Assembly: GCA_023416135.1 (NCBI GenBank)
Contig: JAEZIF010000371.1
Span: 1-15,174, forward strand
DNA: 15,174 nt
Reading direction: 5' to 3'
From: Pseudomonadota bacterium
Lineage (GTDB): Bacteria; Pseudomonadota; Alphaproteobacteria; Reyranellales; Reyranellaceae
Both the position numbers and the translations under genes were made by a program. Under the pieces are notes generated by a model. That model did no database searches. It worked only from the letters and a program-made list of their open reading frames with translations, and was not told the DNA's origin. Shown in pieces: positions 1 to 6,159 of the stretch; within the stretch, counting starts at the first letter, position 1; each line of letters opens with the position of its first letter.

Positions 1-672
1 GCCGTCGACCGTGCCCTGCTGCAGCGCGGTGTAGATCTCGGGGTAGGGAAGCGGCGTCGGCACCGCTCCGAGGGCGCGGAACCCATCGATGAGGGCCTTG
101 TTCTGGATGACGCGGATCTTCAGGCCCTTGATGTCCGGCAGGCTGCGAATGGTCGTCCTGCGCGTCTGGAAATGCTGCTCGCCCGCGCTGTAGTAGGCCA
201 GGACCTTGAATCCCTTCGCAGCGCCCTGCTCGGCGAGCTTGGCTCCCAGCGCGCCGTCGGCGAGGCTGTACATGTGCTTGAGGTCGCGGATGAGGAACGG
301 CAGCTCGACGACGTTGTAAGCCGGAACGAACCCCGCCCAGGCGCCGGCGCCGATGCCGACCTGGATCGAGCCGGCGAGGATGCCCTCGTTGACCGTGCGC
401 TCGTCACCGAGCTGCGCCGTGTGAAAAACCTGGAAGTCCACATCGCCGCCGGTGCGGCTCTCGACGGCCTTCTTCCAGTACCTCAGCCCGTCTACATAGG
501 GGAACGACTCGGCCGTTATGGTGGCCGCCTTGATCGTGATCTTCTTCGGCAGCTTGATGATCGCCGGCTGCGCAAGCGCGCCGCGCGATGCCAGCATCAG
601 GGCGGCCGCACCCGAGGCGGAGCCGCCCAGAAACCGACGACGACTTGCACGCAGAATTTTTCGCTCGGTCAT
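1..672 (-). CDS. dctP: TRAP transporter substrate-binding protein, DctP family (3' end cut by window edge)
   Basis: Periplasmic solute receptor of a TRAP transporter, which usually binds a carboxylate and delivers it to the DctQM membrane complex. The frame is open from an ATG at 670-672 to base 1, giving 224 visible residues of the usual ~330, so the C-terminal third lies outside. The N-terminus has a Tat signal: the twin-arginine stretch SRRRFLGG at about residues 10-18, a small-residue hydrophobic run, and a likely cleavage site after ALA near residue 34. GLKIRV at 183-188 holds the arginine (R187) that in DctP proteins normally pairs with the substrate carboxylate. It is followed by the family block LGAVPTPLPYPEIYTALQQG. 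A GGAGG ribosome site lies at 681-685. The gene follows dctM by 22 nt, the last visible gene of a dctQ-dctM-dctP operon. The substrate is unknown. Confidence 0.93.
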   Translation of the reverse strand, partial: MTERKILRASRRRFLGGSASGAAALMLASRGALAQPAIIKLPKKITIKAATITAESFPYVDGLRYWKKAVESRTGGDVDFQVFHTAQLGDERTVNEGILAGSIQVGIGAGAWAGFVPAYNVVELPFLIRDLKHMYSLADGALGAKLAEQGAAKGFKVLAYYSAGEQHFQTRRTTIRSLPDIKGLKIRVIQNKALIDGFRALGAVPTPLPYPEIYTALQQGTVDG

Positions 673-694
673 TGCTCTATCCTCCAGGGCGGCA

Positions 695-1975
695 TCAGCC
701 AAAGACAAGTCGTGGAATTACAAGCGTGAGCCAGGGAAAGACCATCAGGACGACTATCCCCAGCGCGAGCACGAACGTGTAAGGCATCATCGCCTTGAAC
801 GTCTGCTCCGCGGTGAGATTGGCGAACGAGCTCGCGATATAGAGGCCGATGCCGATCGGCGGCAGGAACAGGCCGAGACCGGTGGCTGCAACCACGACGA
901 TCGAGTAGTGTAACGGGTCGATCTGGAACTGGATGGCGATCGGCAGGAAGATCGGCAGGCAAATGATGATCGCGGGCAGGCCTTCGAGCACGGCTGCAAG
1001 CATCGTGAGGATCGCGATGCTGAGAATGAAGAAGATCATCGGCGACGAGGAGAAATCCAGCATCAGGCGCGCGAGCAGCGCCGGCACCTGCTCGAAGGCG
1101 AGGATCCAGGAGAAGCTCGAGGCGGCGCCCACCATGAAGATCACGACGCCGCTGGTCATCGCGCTGTCGATGAAGATCTTCGGCAGCTGGTTCCAGCGAA
1201 TCTCCTTGTAGACGAACACCCCGATCACGAACGCATAGGCTACGGCGAGCACCGCCGCTTCGGTCGGATCGGCCATCCCGCTCAGGATCGCCCCGAACAC
1301 GATGATGGGCATCATCAGAGGCACGAGCGCAGCCACGAATGCCCGTCCCCTTTCCTTCCAGGTCGCCCGCTTGTCGCCACCGATGCCCTCACGGCGCGCC
1401 TGGAAGTAGATCAGGAGAATCAAGGCGAGCGCCAGCACGGCCGCCGGCACGAAGCCCGCCAGGAACAGCGCGCCCACCGAGAGGCCGGCGATCTGCGCGA
1501 TGACGACCATGACGAGGCAGGGCGGTATGAGGATGCCCATGGCGGACGCCGCCGACACGATCGCCACCGCACGATCCGGCTTGAAGCCCATCCGTTTCAG
1601 GGAGGGAATCATCAGCGAGCCGATGGCCGACACGTCGGCGACCGTCGAGCCGGAGATGCCGGAGAAGAAGGCCTCGGCGACGACGACGGCCATGCCCATC
1701 CCGCCACGGACATGGCCGACCAGGGCACGCGCCAGGTCGACTAGGCGAGCCGAAATGCCGCCTGTCTCCATCAGGGCGCCGGCCAGGATGAAGAGAGGAA
1801 TGGCCAGCAGAACGAACGAATCGGCGCCGGCGAATATGCGTTGGGGAACGACCAGCAGCGGCGCCGTGTCGCCGATCATCAGCCCCAGCGTGGCGGCGCC
1901 AGCGATGGCGAATGCCACTGGCGTCGTCAGGACGAGCATGACTACGAAAGCGACGACCATGACCGCGATTGCCAT
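695..1975 (-). CDS. dctM: TRAP transporter large permease subunit DctM
   Basis: Large membrane subunit of the TRAP transporter, which carries the sodium-driven translocation path in the inner membrane. It has 426 residues, the normal size for the family, and is almost wholly hydrophobic with about a dozen membrane segments. Family landmarks include the opening hydrophobic hairpin, the conserved ADPTEAAVLAVAYA block near residue 235, and the C-terminal stretch FLPPIGIGLYIASSFA leading into the last two helices. The ATG at 1973-1975 shares one base with the dctQ stop (TGATG), indicating translational coupling. A GGAAGG ribosome site lies inside the end of dctQ. The start is therefore secure. 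The gene is collinear with dctQ and dctP. Confidence 0.96.
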   Translation of the reverse strand: MAIAVMVVAFVVMLVLTTPVAFAIAGAATLGLMIGDTAPLLVVPQRIFAGADSFVLLAIPLFILAGALMETGGISARLVDLARALVGHVRGGMGMAVVVAEAFFSGISGSTVADVSAIGSLMIPSLKRMGFKPDRAVAIVSAASAMGILIPPCLVMVVIAQIAGLSVGALFLAGFVPAAVLALALILLIYFQARREGIGGDKRATWKERGRAFVAALVPLMMPIIVFGAILSGMADPTEAAVLAVAYAFVIGVFVYKEIRWNQLPKIFIDSAMTSGVVIFMVGAASSFSWILAFEQVPALLARLMLDFSSSPMIFFILSIAILTMLAAVLEGLPAIIICLPIFLPIAIQFQIDPLHYSIVVVAATGLGLFLPPIGIGLYIASSFANLTAEQTFKAMMPYTFVLALGIVVLMVFPWLTLVIPRLVFG

Positions 1976-2511
1976 CAGACGGGCCCTTCCAGGTTGTCAC
2001 TCGACTGTGCCGGATGGGTGGCATGAGGATCGTGCGCGGTGCTCTGCAGAGGCGTCGACCTGCCGCGGATGACATTCCACAGATGCTCGAGCGCAAAGAT
2101 GATCATGATGGCGCCGCACGCCGGAACCATCGAATAAAGGTACCCCATCTTCCATTCCATGGTCGGCGAGGTCTGCGACCAGCTCACCTGGGTGATGGCG
2201 ATGCCGTAGCGGAACAGGACCGCCGACACCGCGAGCACGACCAGGATGGCGAAGATCTGGACGGCAACGAGGCCACGGGGCGACATCCACTTTGTCGCGA
2301 TGAGAAGGCGGAAGTGCCCCCACTCCTTCACCGCCGCGGCGGCTGCGACGAACGTTATGGCGATCAAAAGGAAGCGTGCTGCCTCCTCAGTCCAGCCAAG
2401 GCCGATATTGAAGAAGTAACGCAGGACGACGTTCAGCAGCACGACGAGGACGATCGCCAGCAGCATCGCGGCTGCGAGCGCGTGCAGGACTTTCTTGAGC
2501 CACTCGGTCAA
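1975..2511 (-). CDS. dctQ: TRAP transporter small permease subunit DctQ (start uncertain)
   Basis: Small four-helix membrane subunit that partners DctM. I place the start at the TTG at 2509-2511, giving 178 residues (MTEWLKKVLHAL...), a usual size, with a GAG/GGGGGA ribosome site just upstream. The family pattern is clear: NVVLRYFFNIGLGWTEEAARF, then a second helix ending KEWGHFRL, then two more helices and a polar tail. The same frame stays open to another TTG at 2629-2631, which would give 218 residues. That TTG lies 9 nt after a perfect AGGAGGTGA (2641-2649). The extra 40 residues, however, have mixed third-position bases unlike the G/C-rich neighbours, cover dyad symmetries, and do not resemble a DctQ N-terminus, so I prefer the short form. 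The stop overlaps the dctM start by one base. Confidence 0.86.
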   Translation of the reverse strand: MTEWLKKVLHALAAAMLLAIVLVVLLNVVLRYFFNIGLGWTEEAARFLLIAITFVAAAAAVKEWGHFRLLIATKWMSPRGLVAVQIFAILVVLAVSAVLFRYGIAITQVSWSQTSPTMEWKMGYLYSMVPACGAIMIIFALEHLWNVIRGRSTPLQSTAHDPHATHPAQSSDNLEGPV

Positions 2512-2539
2512 TAGAACTCTCGTCCCCCGTCTCTTCGTG

Positions 2540-2558
2540 CAGGCAACAAAAATGCCTG
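2540..2558. promoter_or_regulatory. Inverted repeat CAGGCA-N7-TGCCTG, candidate operator or leader hairpin
   Basis: Perfect 6-bp arms at 2540-2545 and 2553-2558 are separated by seven mostly A bases. It lies 29 bp upstream of the preferred dctQ start, where it could be a repressor operator or a hairpin in the dctQ leader RNA. There is no U-tract directly after it on either strand, so it is not a normal terminator. Confidence 0.4.
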
Positions 2559-2581
2559 GAGCCGCTCTCGACAAGATCAAT

Positions 2582-2593
2582 TTCGTCGACGAA
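2582..2593. promoter_or_regulatory. Perfect 12-bp palindrome TTCGTCGACGAA in the dctQ-lysR intergenic region
   Basis: A self-complementary 12-mer lying between the divergent dctQ and lysR genes, a plausible dimeric regulator site. It has no second copy that I noticed in the window, and it could be chance in GC-rich DNA. Confidence 0.35.
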
Positions 2594-2595
2594 GT

Positions 2596-2629
2596 GTTGC
2601 TTTTTCGGCAACGTTCCGCTTGTTGTTGC
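2596..2629. repeat. Three alternating half-sites GTTGC / GCAAC / GTTGC
   Basis: GTTGC at 2596-2600, GCAAC at 2608-2612 and GTTGC at 2625-2629 form two overlapping inverted repeats with spacers of 7 and 12 bp. The last copy is embedded in TTGCAA (2626-2631). Their place between divergent genes suggests regulator binding, but no family can be assigned. Confidence 0.35.
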
Positions 2630-2654
2630 AATGCGATGGTTCACCTCCTAGCGT
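2626..2654 (+). promoter_or_regulatory. Weak candidate sigma-70-type promoter for the lysR-type gene
   Basis: TTGCAA (2626-2631, 4/6 match to the -35 consensus), a 17-bp spacer, then TAGCGT (2649-2654, 3/6 match to the -10). Transcription would begin near 2661, inside the dyad at 2654-2668, which would suit self-repression. The match is poor and the call tentative. Confidence 0.25.
2641..2649 (-). promoter_or_regulatory. Perfect Shine-Dalgarno sequence upstream of the possible long dctQ start
   Basis: The minus strand reads AGGAGGTGA, a nine-base match to the anti-SD end of 16S rRNA. Nine bases later comes an in-frame TTG at 2629-2631. It either marks a 218-residue form of DctQ or is a chance or leader site upstream of the real start at 2511. 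This site decides the start call, so it is listed separately. Confidence 0.5.
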
Positions 2655-2668
2655 TCTGAAAATCAGAA
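2654..2668. promoter_or_regulatory. LysR-type operator (T-N11-A box) TTCTGA-AAA-TCAGAA
   Basis: A perfect 15-bp dyad with 6-bp arms around AAA. T2655 and A2667 are exactly 11 bases apart, matching the T-N11-A rule for LysR-family binding sites. It lies 13 bp before the lysR-type ATG and upstream of the divergent dctQMP operon, where an autoregulating activator site is expected. The motif is seen directly; the function is inferred from the family. Confidence 0.65.
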
Positions 2669-2681
2669 AGGGCGGGAGCTC

Positions 2682-3578
2682 ATGTCACTGACTTCCTTGC
2701 GCTACTTCAACGAGGTCGTCCGCGCCGGCTCGATCCGGGAGGCAGCCGATCGCCTCCACATCGCTCCCTCGGCGCTGAGCCGACAGATGCGCAACCTGGA
2801 AGTCGCATTCGGATTGCCTCTGTTCGAACGCCACGCCCGCGGCGTCGTGCCCACCTCCGCCGGCGAGCTTTATGCCCGCTACGCCCGAGCGGCATTGCTC
2901 GACGAGGAACGCATCAACTCCGAGATCGACGACCTCAAGGGTCTGCGCCGGGGCCATGTGCGCATCTGCTCGGTCGAGGGCGTCGTCGCCAACGGGCTGA
3001 CCCATGCCATCGCGACCTTCCGCAAGCGCTTCCAGGGCGTCAGCATCAGTTTGGAGGTCACCGGCACCGAGGCGGTGATTACCGCGGTGCGCGACGGCGA
3101 CGCCGATATCGGCGTCGCCTTCACCTCGAGTCCGGAGTCCGACATCCATCGCACGATGCGGCTCAAGGATCCTCTGTTCGCCATCATGATCGCCGGCTAC
3201 CCGGCGGCCAAGCGGCGGCGCCTCAGCTTCAGCGACACGCTGCAGTATCCCGTCGCCGTGCCGCGCAAGGATTTCGGCATCCGTGCCCTGCTCGACACAC
3301 GCTGTCGCACGGCACAGCTCACGCTCAGCCCGACGCTCGAGACCAATTCAATCGAGGCACTGCGCGGCTTCGCCCGTTCGGGCTGCGGCATCACCTACCT
3401 GCCGCGACTCACCGTCAAGCGCGAGATCGAGGCCGGCCAGGTCGTCGCCGTGCCATTGACCGACCGCGAGCTTCAACAGGCGACCGTGGATGTCTGCGTC
3501 CTCAAGGGCCGCACCCTGCCGACGGCCGCGGCCGGCTTCTTGAACCACCTGCATGCCACCCTGCCGACGCTACGCTGA
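2682..3578 (+). CDS. LysR-family transcriptional regulator, probable regulator of the divergent TRAP operon
   Basis: DNA-binding regulator of 298 residues, the standard LysR length. The N-terminal winged helix-turn-helix spans about residues 3-62, with the recognition region AADRLHIAPSALSRQMRNLE at 21-40 and the classic LFERHARGVVPTSAGELY after it. A linker helix follows to about residue 88. The two-lobed periplasmic-binding-protein-like effector domain runs from about 92 to the end, opening GHVRICSVEG and including VRDGDADIGVAF. The ATG at 2682 has AAAGG and GGGAG ribosome-like sequences upstream. It is divergent from dctQ, with a T-N11-A box between them. By analogy it probably controls dctQMP in response to the transported acid or a derivative. 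It converges on the XRE-cupin gene with only 31 bp between the stop codons. Confidence 0.95.
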   Translation: MSLTSLRYFNEVVRAGSIREAADRLHIAPSALSRQMRNLEVAFGLPLFERHARGVVPTSAGELYARYARAALLDEERINSEIDDLKGLRRGHVRICSVEGVVANGLTHAIATFRKRFQGVSISLEVTGTEAVITAVRDGDADIGVAFTSSPESDIHRTMRLKDPLFAIMIAGYPAAKRRRLSFSDTLQYPVAVPRKDFGIRALLDTRCRTAQLTLSPTLETNSIEALRGFARSGCGITYLPRLTVKREIEAGQVVAVPLTDRELQQATVDVCVLKGRTLPTAAAGFLNHLHATLPTLR

Positions 3579-3609
3579 CGCTCCGCCCCCGACGATGTGC
3601 GCGCGACCG

Positions 3610-4254
3610 CTAGAACGAGGGCGGCGTCGACACCCAGATGACCTCGGCGATCGAGCTCGAACTGTTGCGCCAGCGGTGGGGCAGCTCGCTGTCGAAGTAC
3701 AGGGTGTCGCCCTTGGACAGTTCGTGCCACACGCCGCCAATCTCGACCTCCAGCCGGCCCTTCAGCACGATGACGGCATCCTCGCCATTATGGGAAAAGA
3801 CCGGGCCGCTTTCCGCATGCGGCGGCGCCTTGAGCCACAGCATCGACATGCGGCGGCGCAGGTCGGGCGTCAGCATCTCGTATTCAATGCGCGAATCGGG
3901 GAACACGACACGCTTGCGGCCGTCGCGCCGCACCAGGCCGATGCCGACGCCGCCTTTGCGCGTCTCGGCGCCGAACATCAGCGACCCGGCCGGGATGTCG
4001 AGCACGTCGGCGATGCGCTTCAGGGCACTGACCGATGGCGACAGGAGATCGCGCTCGACCTGGCTCAGGAAGCTGATCGACAGCTCGGCCTTGTTCGCCA
4101 GGTCCTGCAGCACCATGCGTCGCGCAAGGCGCGCCTTGCGGATGATGTTGCCCAGGCTTCCTTGTCGGACCTTGAGCGCAGCCTCCGGCTTGCGTGCCGC
4201 GGCATTCTTCTTCGTCGCTTCCGGCACGTTGCCTTCTCTCGTTCCCCTCGACAT
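3610..4254 (-). CDS. XRE-family transcriptional regulator with C-terminal cupin sensor
   Basis: Cytoplasmic regulator with an N-terminal Xre helix-turn-helix (about residues 34-90, with LQDLANKAELSISFLSQVER) and a C-terminal cupin_2 barrel (about 137-212). Candidate cupin metal or ligand residues are H155, E158 and H193, in SHNGEDAVIVLKG and FDSELPHRWRN; the second His of the usual HxH is Asn. The end, VIWVSTPPSF, is typical of PuuR-like regulators of amine, amino-acid and carboxylate catabolism. It has 214 residues from the ATG at 4252-4254. A GTG at 4225-4227 (residue 10) has a better ribosome site (AGAAGG, 4 nt upstream), so the protein may be 205 residues. It sits 18 nt after livF on the same strand, most likely as the last gene of the operon and its local regulator. 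Confidence 0.93.
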   Translation of the reverse strand: MSRGTREGNVPEATKKNAAARKPEAALKVRQGSLGNIIRKARLARRMVLQDLANKAELSISFLSQVERDLLSPSVSALKRIADVLDIPAGSLMFGAETRKGGVGIGLVRRDGRKRVVFPDSRIEYEMLTPDLRRRMSMLWLKAPPHAESGPVFSHNGEDAVIVLKGRLEVEIGGVWHELSKGDTLYFDSELPHRWRNSSSSIAEVIWVSTPPSF

Positions 4255-4272
4255 TGCGTCGTCTCGCCGGCC

Positions 4273-4998
4273 CTAGCCGGGACGCGCAGGCTGGAGGCGG
4301 CCAAGGAAGGCCCGCTGGACGGCATCACCGGCCGCGAGCTCGGCCGACCGACCCTCCAGTACCACCCGGCCTTCGCGCAGGATATAGGCACGATGGCTCA
4401 TCGTCAGTGAAACGGCCACGTTCTGCTCGATGAGCAGGATCGCCACGCCTTCGTCGTTGATCCGTCGAATCGCGGCATCGACCTCGCCGCGCATGTGGGG
4501 CGACAGGCCGATGAAGGGCTCATCGACCAGCAGCAGGCGCGGCTCGCTCATCAGGCCGCGGGCAATCGCGCACATCTGCTGCTCGCCGCCGGACAGCGAG
4601 CCCGAGATCTGGCGGGTACGCTCGCGCAGGCGGGGGAACAGCGCATAGGCCTTCTCGAGGCCGCGGGCGACCTTGTCGCGCGACGCGCCCGGTCCGGCGC
4701 CGAGCTGGAGGTTCTCCAGCACCGTCATCTGCGGGAACATCCGGTGCCGTTCCAGCACATGGGACAGACCGTGACGCGGCAGCCGATAGGCGGGCAGCTC
4801 GTGCAGGGCAACGCCGTCGAAGACGATGGTGCCGGCCAGCCGCGTCACCAGCCGGGAGATCGAGTTCATCAGGCTGCTCTTGCCCGAGCCGTTGGGCCCG
4901 AGCAGCGCCACGACCTCGCCGTCGGCCACCCGTATGGAGACGTCCCACAGCACCTGACGGTCGCCATAGCCGGCATCGAGATTGGCGACCTCAAGCAC
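4273..4998 (-). CDS. livF: Branched-chain amino acid-type ABC transporter ATP-binding protein LivF
   Basis: Second ATPase of a LivFGHM-type importer, acting at the cytoplasmic face of the membrane. From the GTG at 4996-4998 it has 241 residues, normal for LivF. The GTG overlaps the livG stop by 8 nt (GTGCTTGA) and has a GAGG ribosome site seven bases upstream; an in-frame ATG at 5014-5016 would add six residues without support. Walker A is GPNGSGKSS (34-42), the ABC signature LSGGE (135-139) and Walker B LLLVDE (155-160). The switch position reads LLIEQN, with Gln in place of His, as is usual in LivF. It is translationally coupled to livG and followed after 18 nt by the XRE-cupin regulator. 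Confidence 0.94.
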   Translation of the reverse strand: MLEVANLDAGYGDRQVLWDVSIRVADGEVVALLGPNGSGKSSLMNSISRLVTRLAGTIVFDGVALHELPAYRLPRHGLSHVLERHRMFPQMTVLENLQLGAGPGASRDKVARGLEKAYALFPRLRERTRQISGSLSGGEQQMCAIARGLMSEPRLLLVDEPFIGLSPHMRGEVDAAIRRINDEGVAILLIEQNVAVSLTMSHRAYILREGRVVLEGRSAELAAGDAVQRAFLGRLQPARPG

Positions 4999-5722
4999 GA
5001 GCCACCTCGCCGGCACCGAGATAGGCCTGCACGACCCTGGGGTCGCTCGTCACCTGCTCGGGCGATCCGCTCACGATCACCTCGCCGAGATGCATCGCGA
5101 TCAACCGGTCGACCAGCCGGTGAACGGCCTCGAGATTGTGCTCGATCACCACCAGGGTGACGCCGCGGCGGCGTACCGCCTGCAGGAGGTCAATCAGCGC
5201 ATCCACCGATGGCAGGTCGACGCCGCCGAACGGCTCATCGAGCAGCAGCAGGCGCGGCTGGGTAGCGAGCGCCCGCGCGATCTCCAGCCGCTTGCGCTGA
5301 CCTGTGCTGGCCCAGGCCGCCGGGACGTCGGCGCGATGGGCCAGCCCCACGGTCTCGAGCTGCTCGAGCGCGATGCGGCGGGCCGCGGCGATCCCCGGCA
5401 CACGCAACAGGGCCGCCACCATGACGTTCTCCACGAAGGTCATGGTGCCGAACGGCCGCGATGTCTGGAACGTCTTGGCGAGGCCGCTGCGAACGATCGC
5501 GTCGGGGGGCAGCCCCGCGACCGACCGCCCCTCGAACGAAATCGTTCCCGAATCGGGCTTGAGCTGACCCGCGATCAGGTTGAACAGCGTCGACTTTCCC
5601 GCGCCGTTGGGCCCGATGATGCCGAGAATCTCGCCGGCCGCCACGTCCAGCGACACCGCGTTGACGGCCTGCAGACCGCCGAACGAGCGCGACATCTCGC
5701 GGACCGACAACGTCGCGTCCAT
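4991..5722 (-). CDS. livG: Branched-chain amino acid-type ABC transporter ATP-binding protein LivG, with degenerate signature
   Basis: First ATPase of the LivFGHM-type importer. From the ATG at 5720-5722 it has 243 residues. The start lies 2 nt after the stop of the DUF3830 gene and has a GAGGA ribosome site; the in-frame extension to 5773 overlaps that gene and is unlikely. Walker A is GPNGAGKST (37-45), the Q-loop Gln is Q86, Walker B is LLLLDE (158-163) and the switch His is H195 (VIEHN). The signature reads ASTGQRKR (138-145) instead of LSGGQ or LSYGQ, so its Ser is kept but the first of the two Gly is Thr. The segment after Walker B, PFGGVDLPSVD, also departs from the usual PAAGLN. The protein otherwise looks intact. 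Confidence 0.92.
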   Translation of the reverse strand: MDATLSVREMSRSFGGLQAVNAVSLDVAAGEILGIIGPNGAGKSTLFNLIAGQLKPDSGTISFEGRSVAGLPPDAIVRSGLAKTFQTSRPFGTMTFVENVMVAALLRVPGIAAARRIALEQLETVGLAHRADVPAAWASTGQRKRLEIARALATQPRLLLLDEPFGGVDLPSVDALIDLLQAVRRRGVTLVVIEHNLEAVHRLVDRLIAMHLGEVIVSGSPEQVTSDPRVVQAYLGAGEVARA

Positions 5723-5724
5723 GC

Positions 5725-6159
5725 TCAGTCCTCGACCAGGCGAAGCGTGATCTGCTCGCCACCCTGGCGCCACACGCGGTCACCCAGCTCGCGCAGCAGG
5801 TCGTACTGGGCAGGATCGATACGGCCGAACACGTTCACCGGCGCATCGCCCCGCCATTCGCGCACGATCTCCGCGCCGTAGAAGATGCCGATATTCTCGA
5901 AGCCCGACCGGTCGTAGGCGTCGGGCCACTCCTGGAAATAGATCACGTCACCGATATTGGCGCGGATGCTCTGGTTCTCGCGCGGCGGCTTATGCTTGAG
6001 GTTCACCGGCATGGCGACCTCGCGGCCCGACCAGCGCGCCTGATAGACCATGGTCTCGATCGGCGCATCGGCCTTGACCGCGGCCGCCGTCTTGGGCGCC
6101 GCGTCCAATGTCGTCATGCTGAGCGTTCCGCCGCGCTTGAAGGTGATCTCGAACTTCAT
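5725..6159 (-). CDS. DUF3830 family protein, cyclophilin-like fold
   Basis: Small soluble protein of 144 residues with no signal peptide or membrane segment. The pattern of an N-terminal strand, LDAAPKTAAAVKADAPIETM, then YQARWSGREVAMPV, then an acidic aromatic GDVIYFQEWP and a late GIFYG strand matches the DUF3830 family, predicted to share the cyclophilin-like barrel. No enzymatic role is established that I know of. The ATG at 6157-6159 overlaps the livM stop (ATGA), with AAGGGCGGGG upstream, and the stop lies 2 nt before livG. It is thus embedded in the transporter genes and co-translated with them, which suggests a role tied to the imported compound, such as an isomerase-like or ligand-binding accessory protein. 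That role is inference; the family call is from pattern recognition. Confidence 0.75.
   Translation of the reverse strand: MKFEITFKRGGTLSMTTLDAAPKTAAAVKADAPIETMVYQARWSGREVAMPVNLKHKPPRENQSIRANIGDVIYFQEWPDAYDRSGFENIGIFYGAEIVREWRGDAPVNVFGRIDPAQYDLLRELGDRVWRQGGEQITLRLVED

Noticed and set aside
2387..2644. 85-codon minus-strand frame starting GTG at 2644, next to the strong ribosome site
   Set aside because: Its start codon lies inside the ribosome site itself and its second half is an out-of-frame reading of dctQ. There is no sign of a functional product.
3579..3624. CCGCCC (3583-3588) and GGGCGG (3619-3624) as a bidirectional terminator between the convergent genes
   Set aside because: The loop would be 30 nt, one arm lies in the cupin-gene coding region, and neither strand has a following T-tract.
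4991..5773. Longer livG starting at 5773
   Set aside because: The extra 17 residues overlap the end of the DUF3830 gene and have no ribosome site. The ATG at 5720-5722 has GAGGA and begins the conserved domain.
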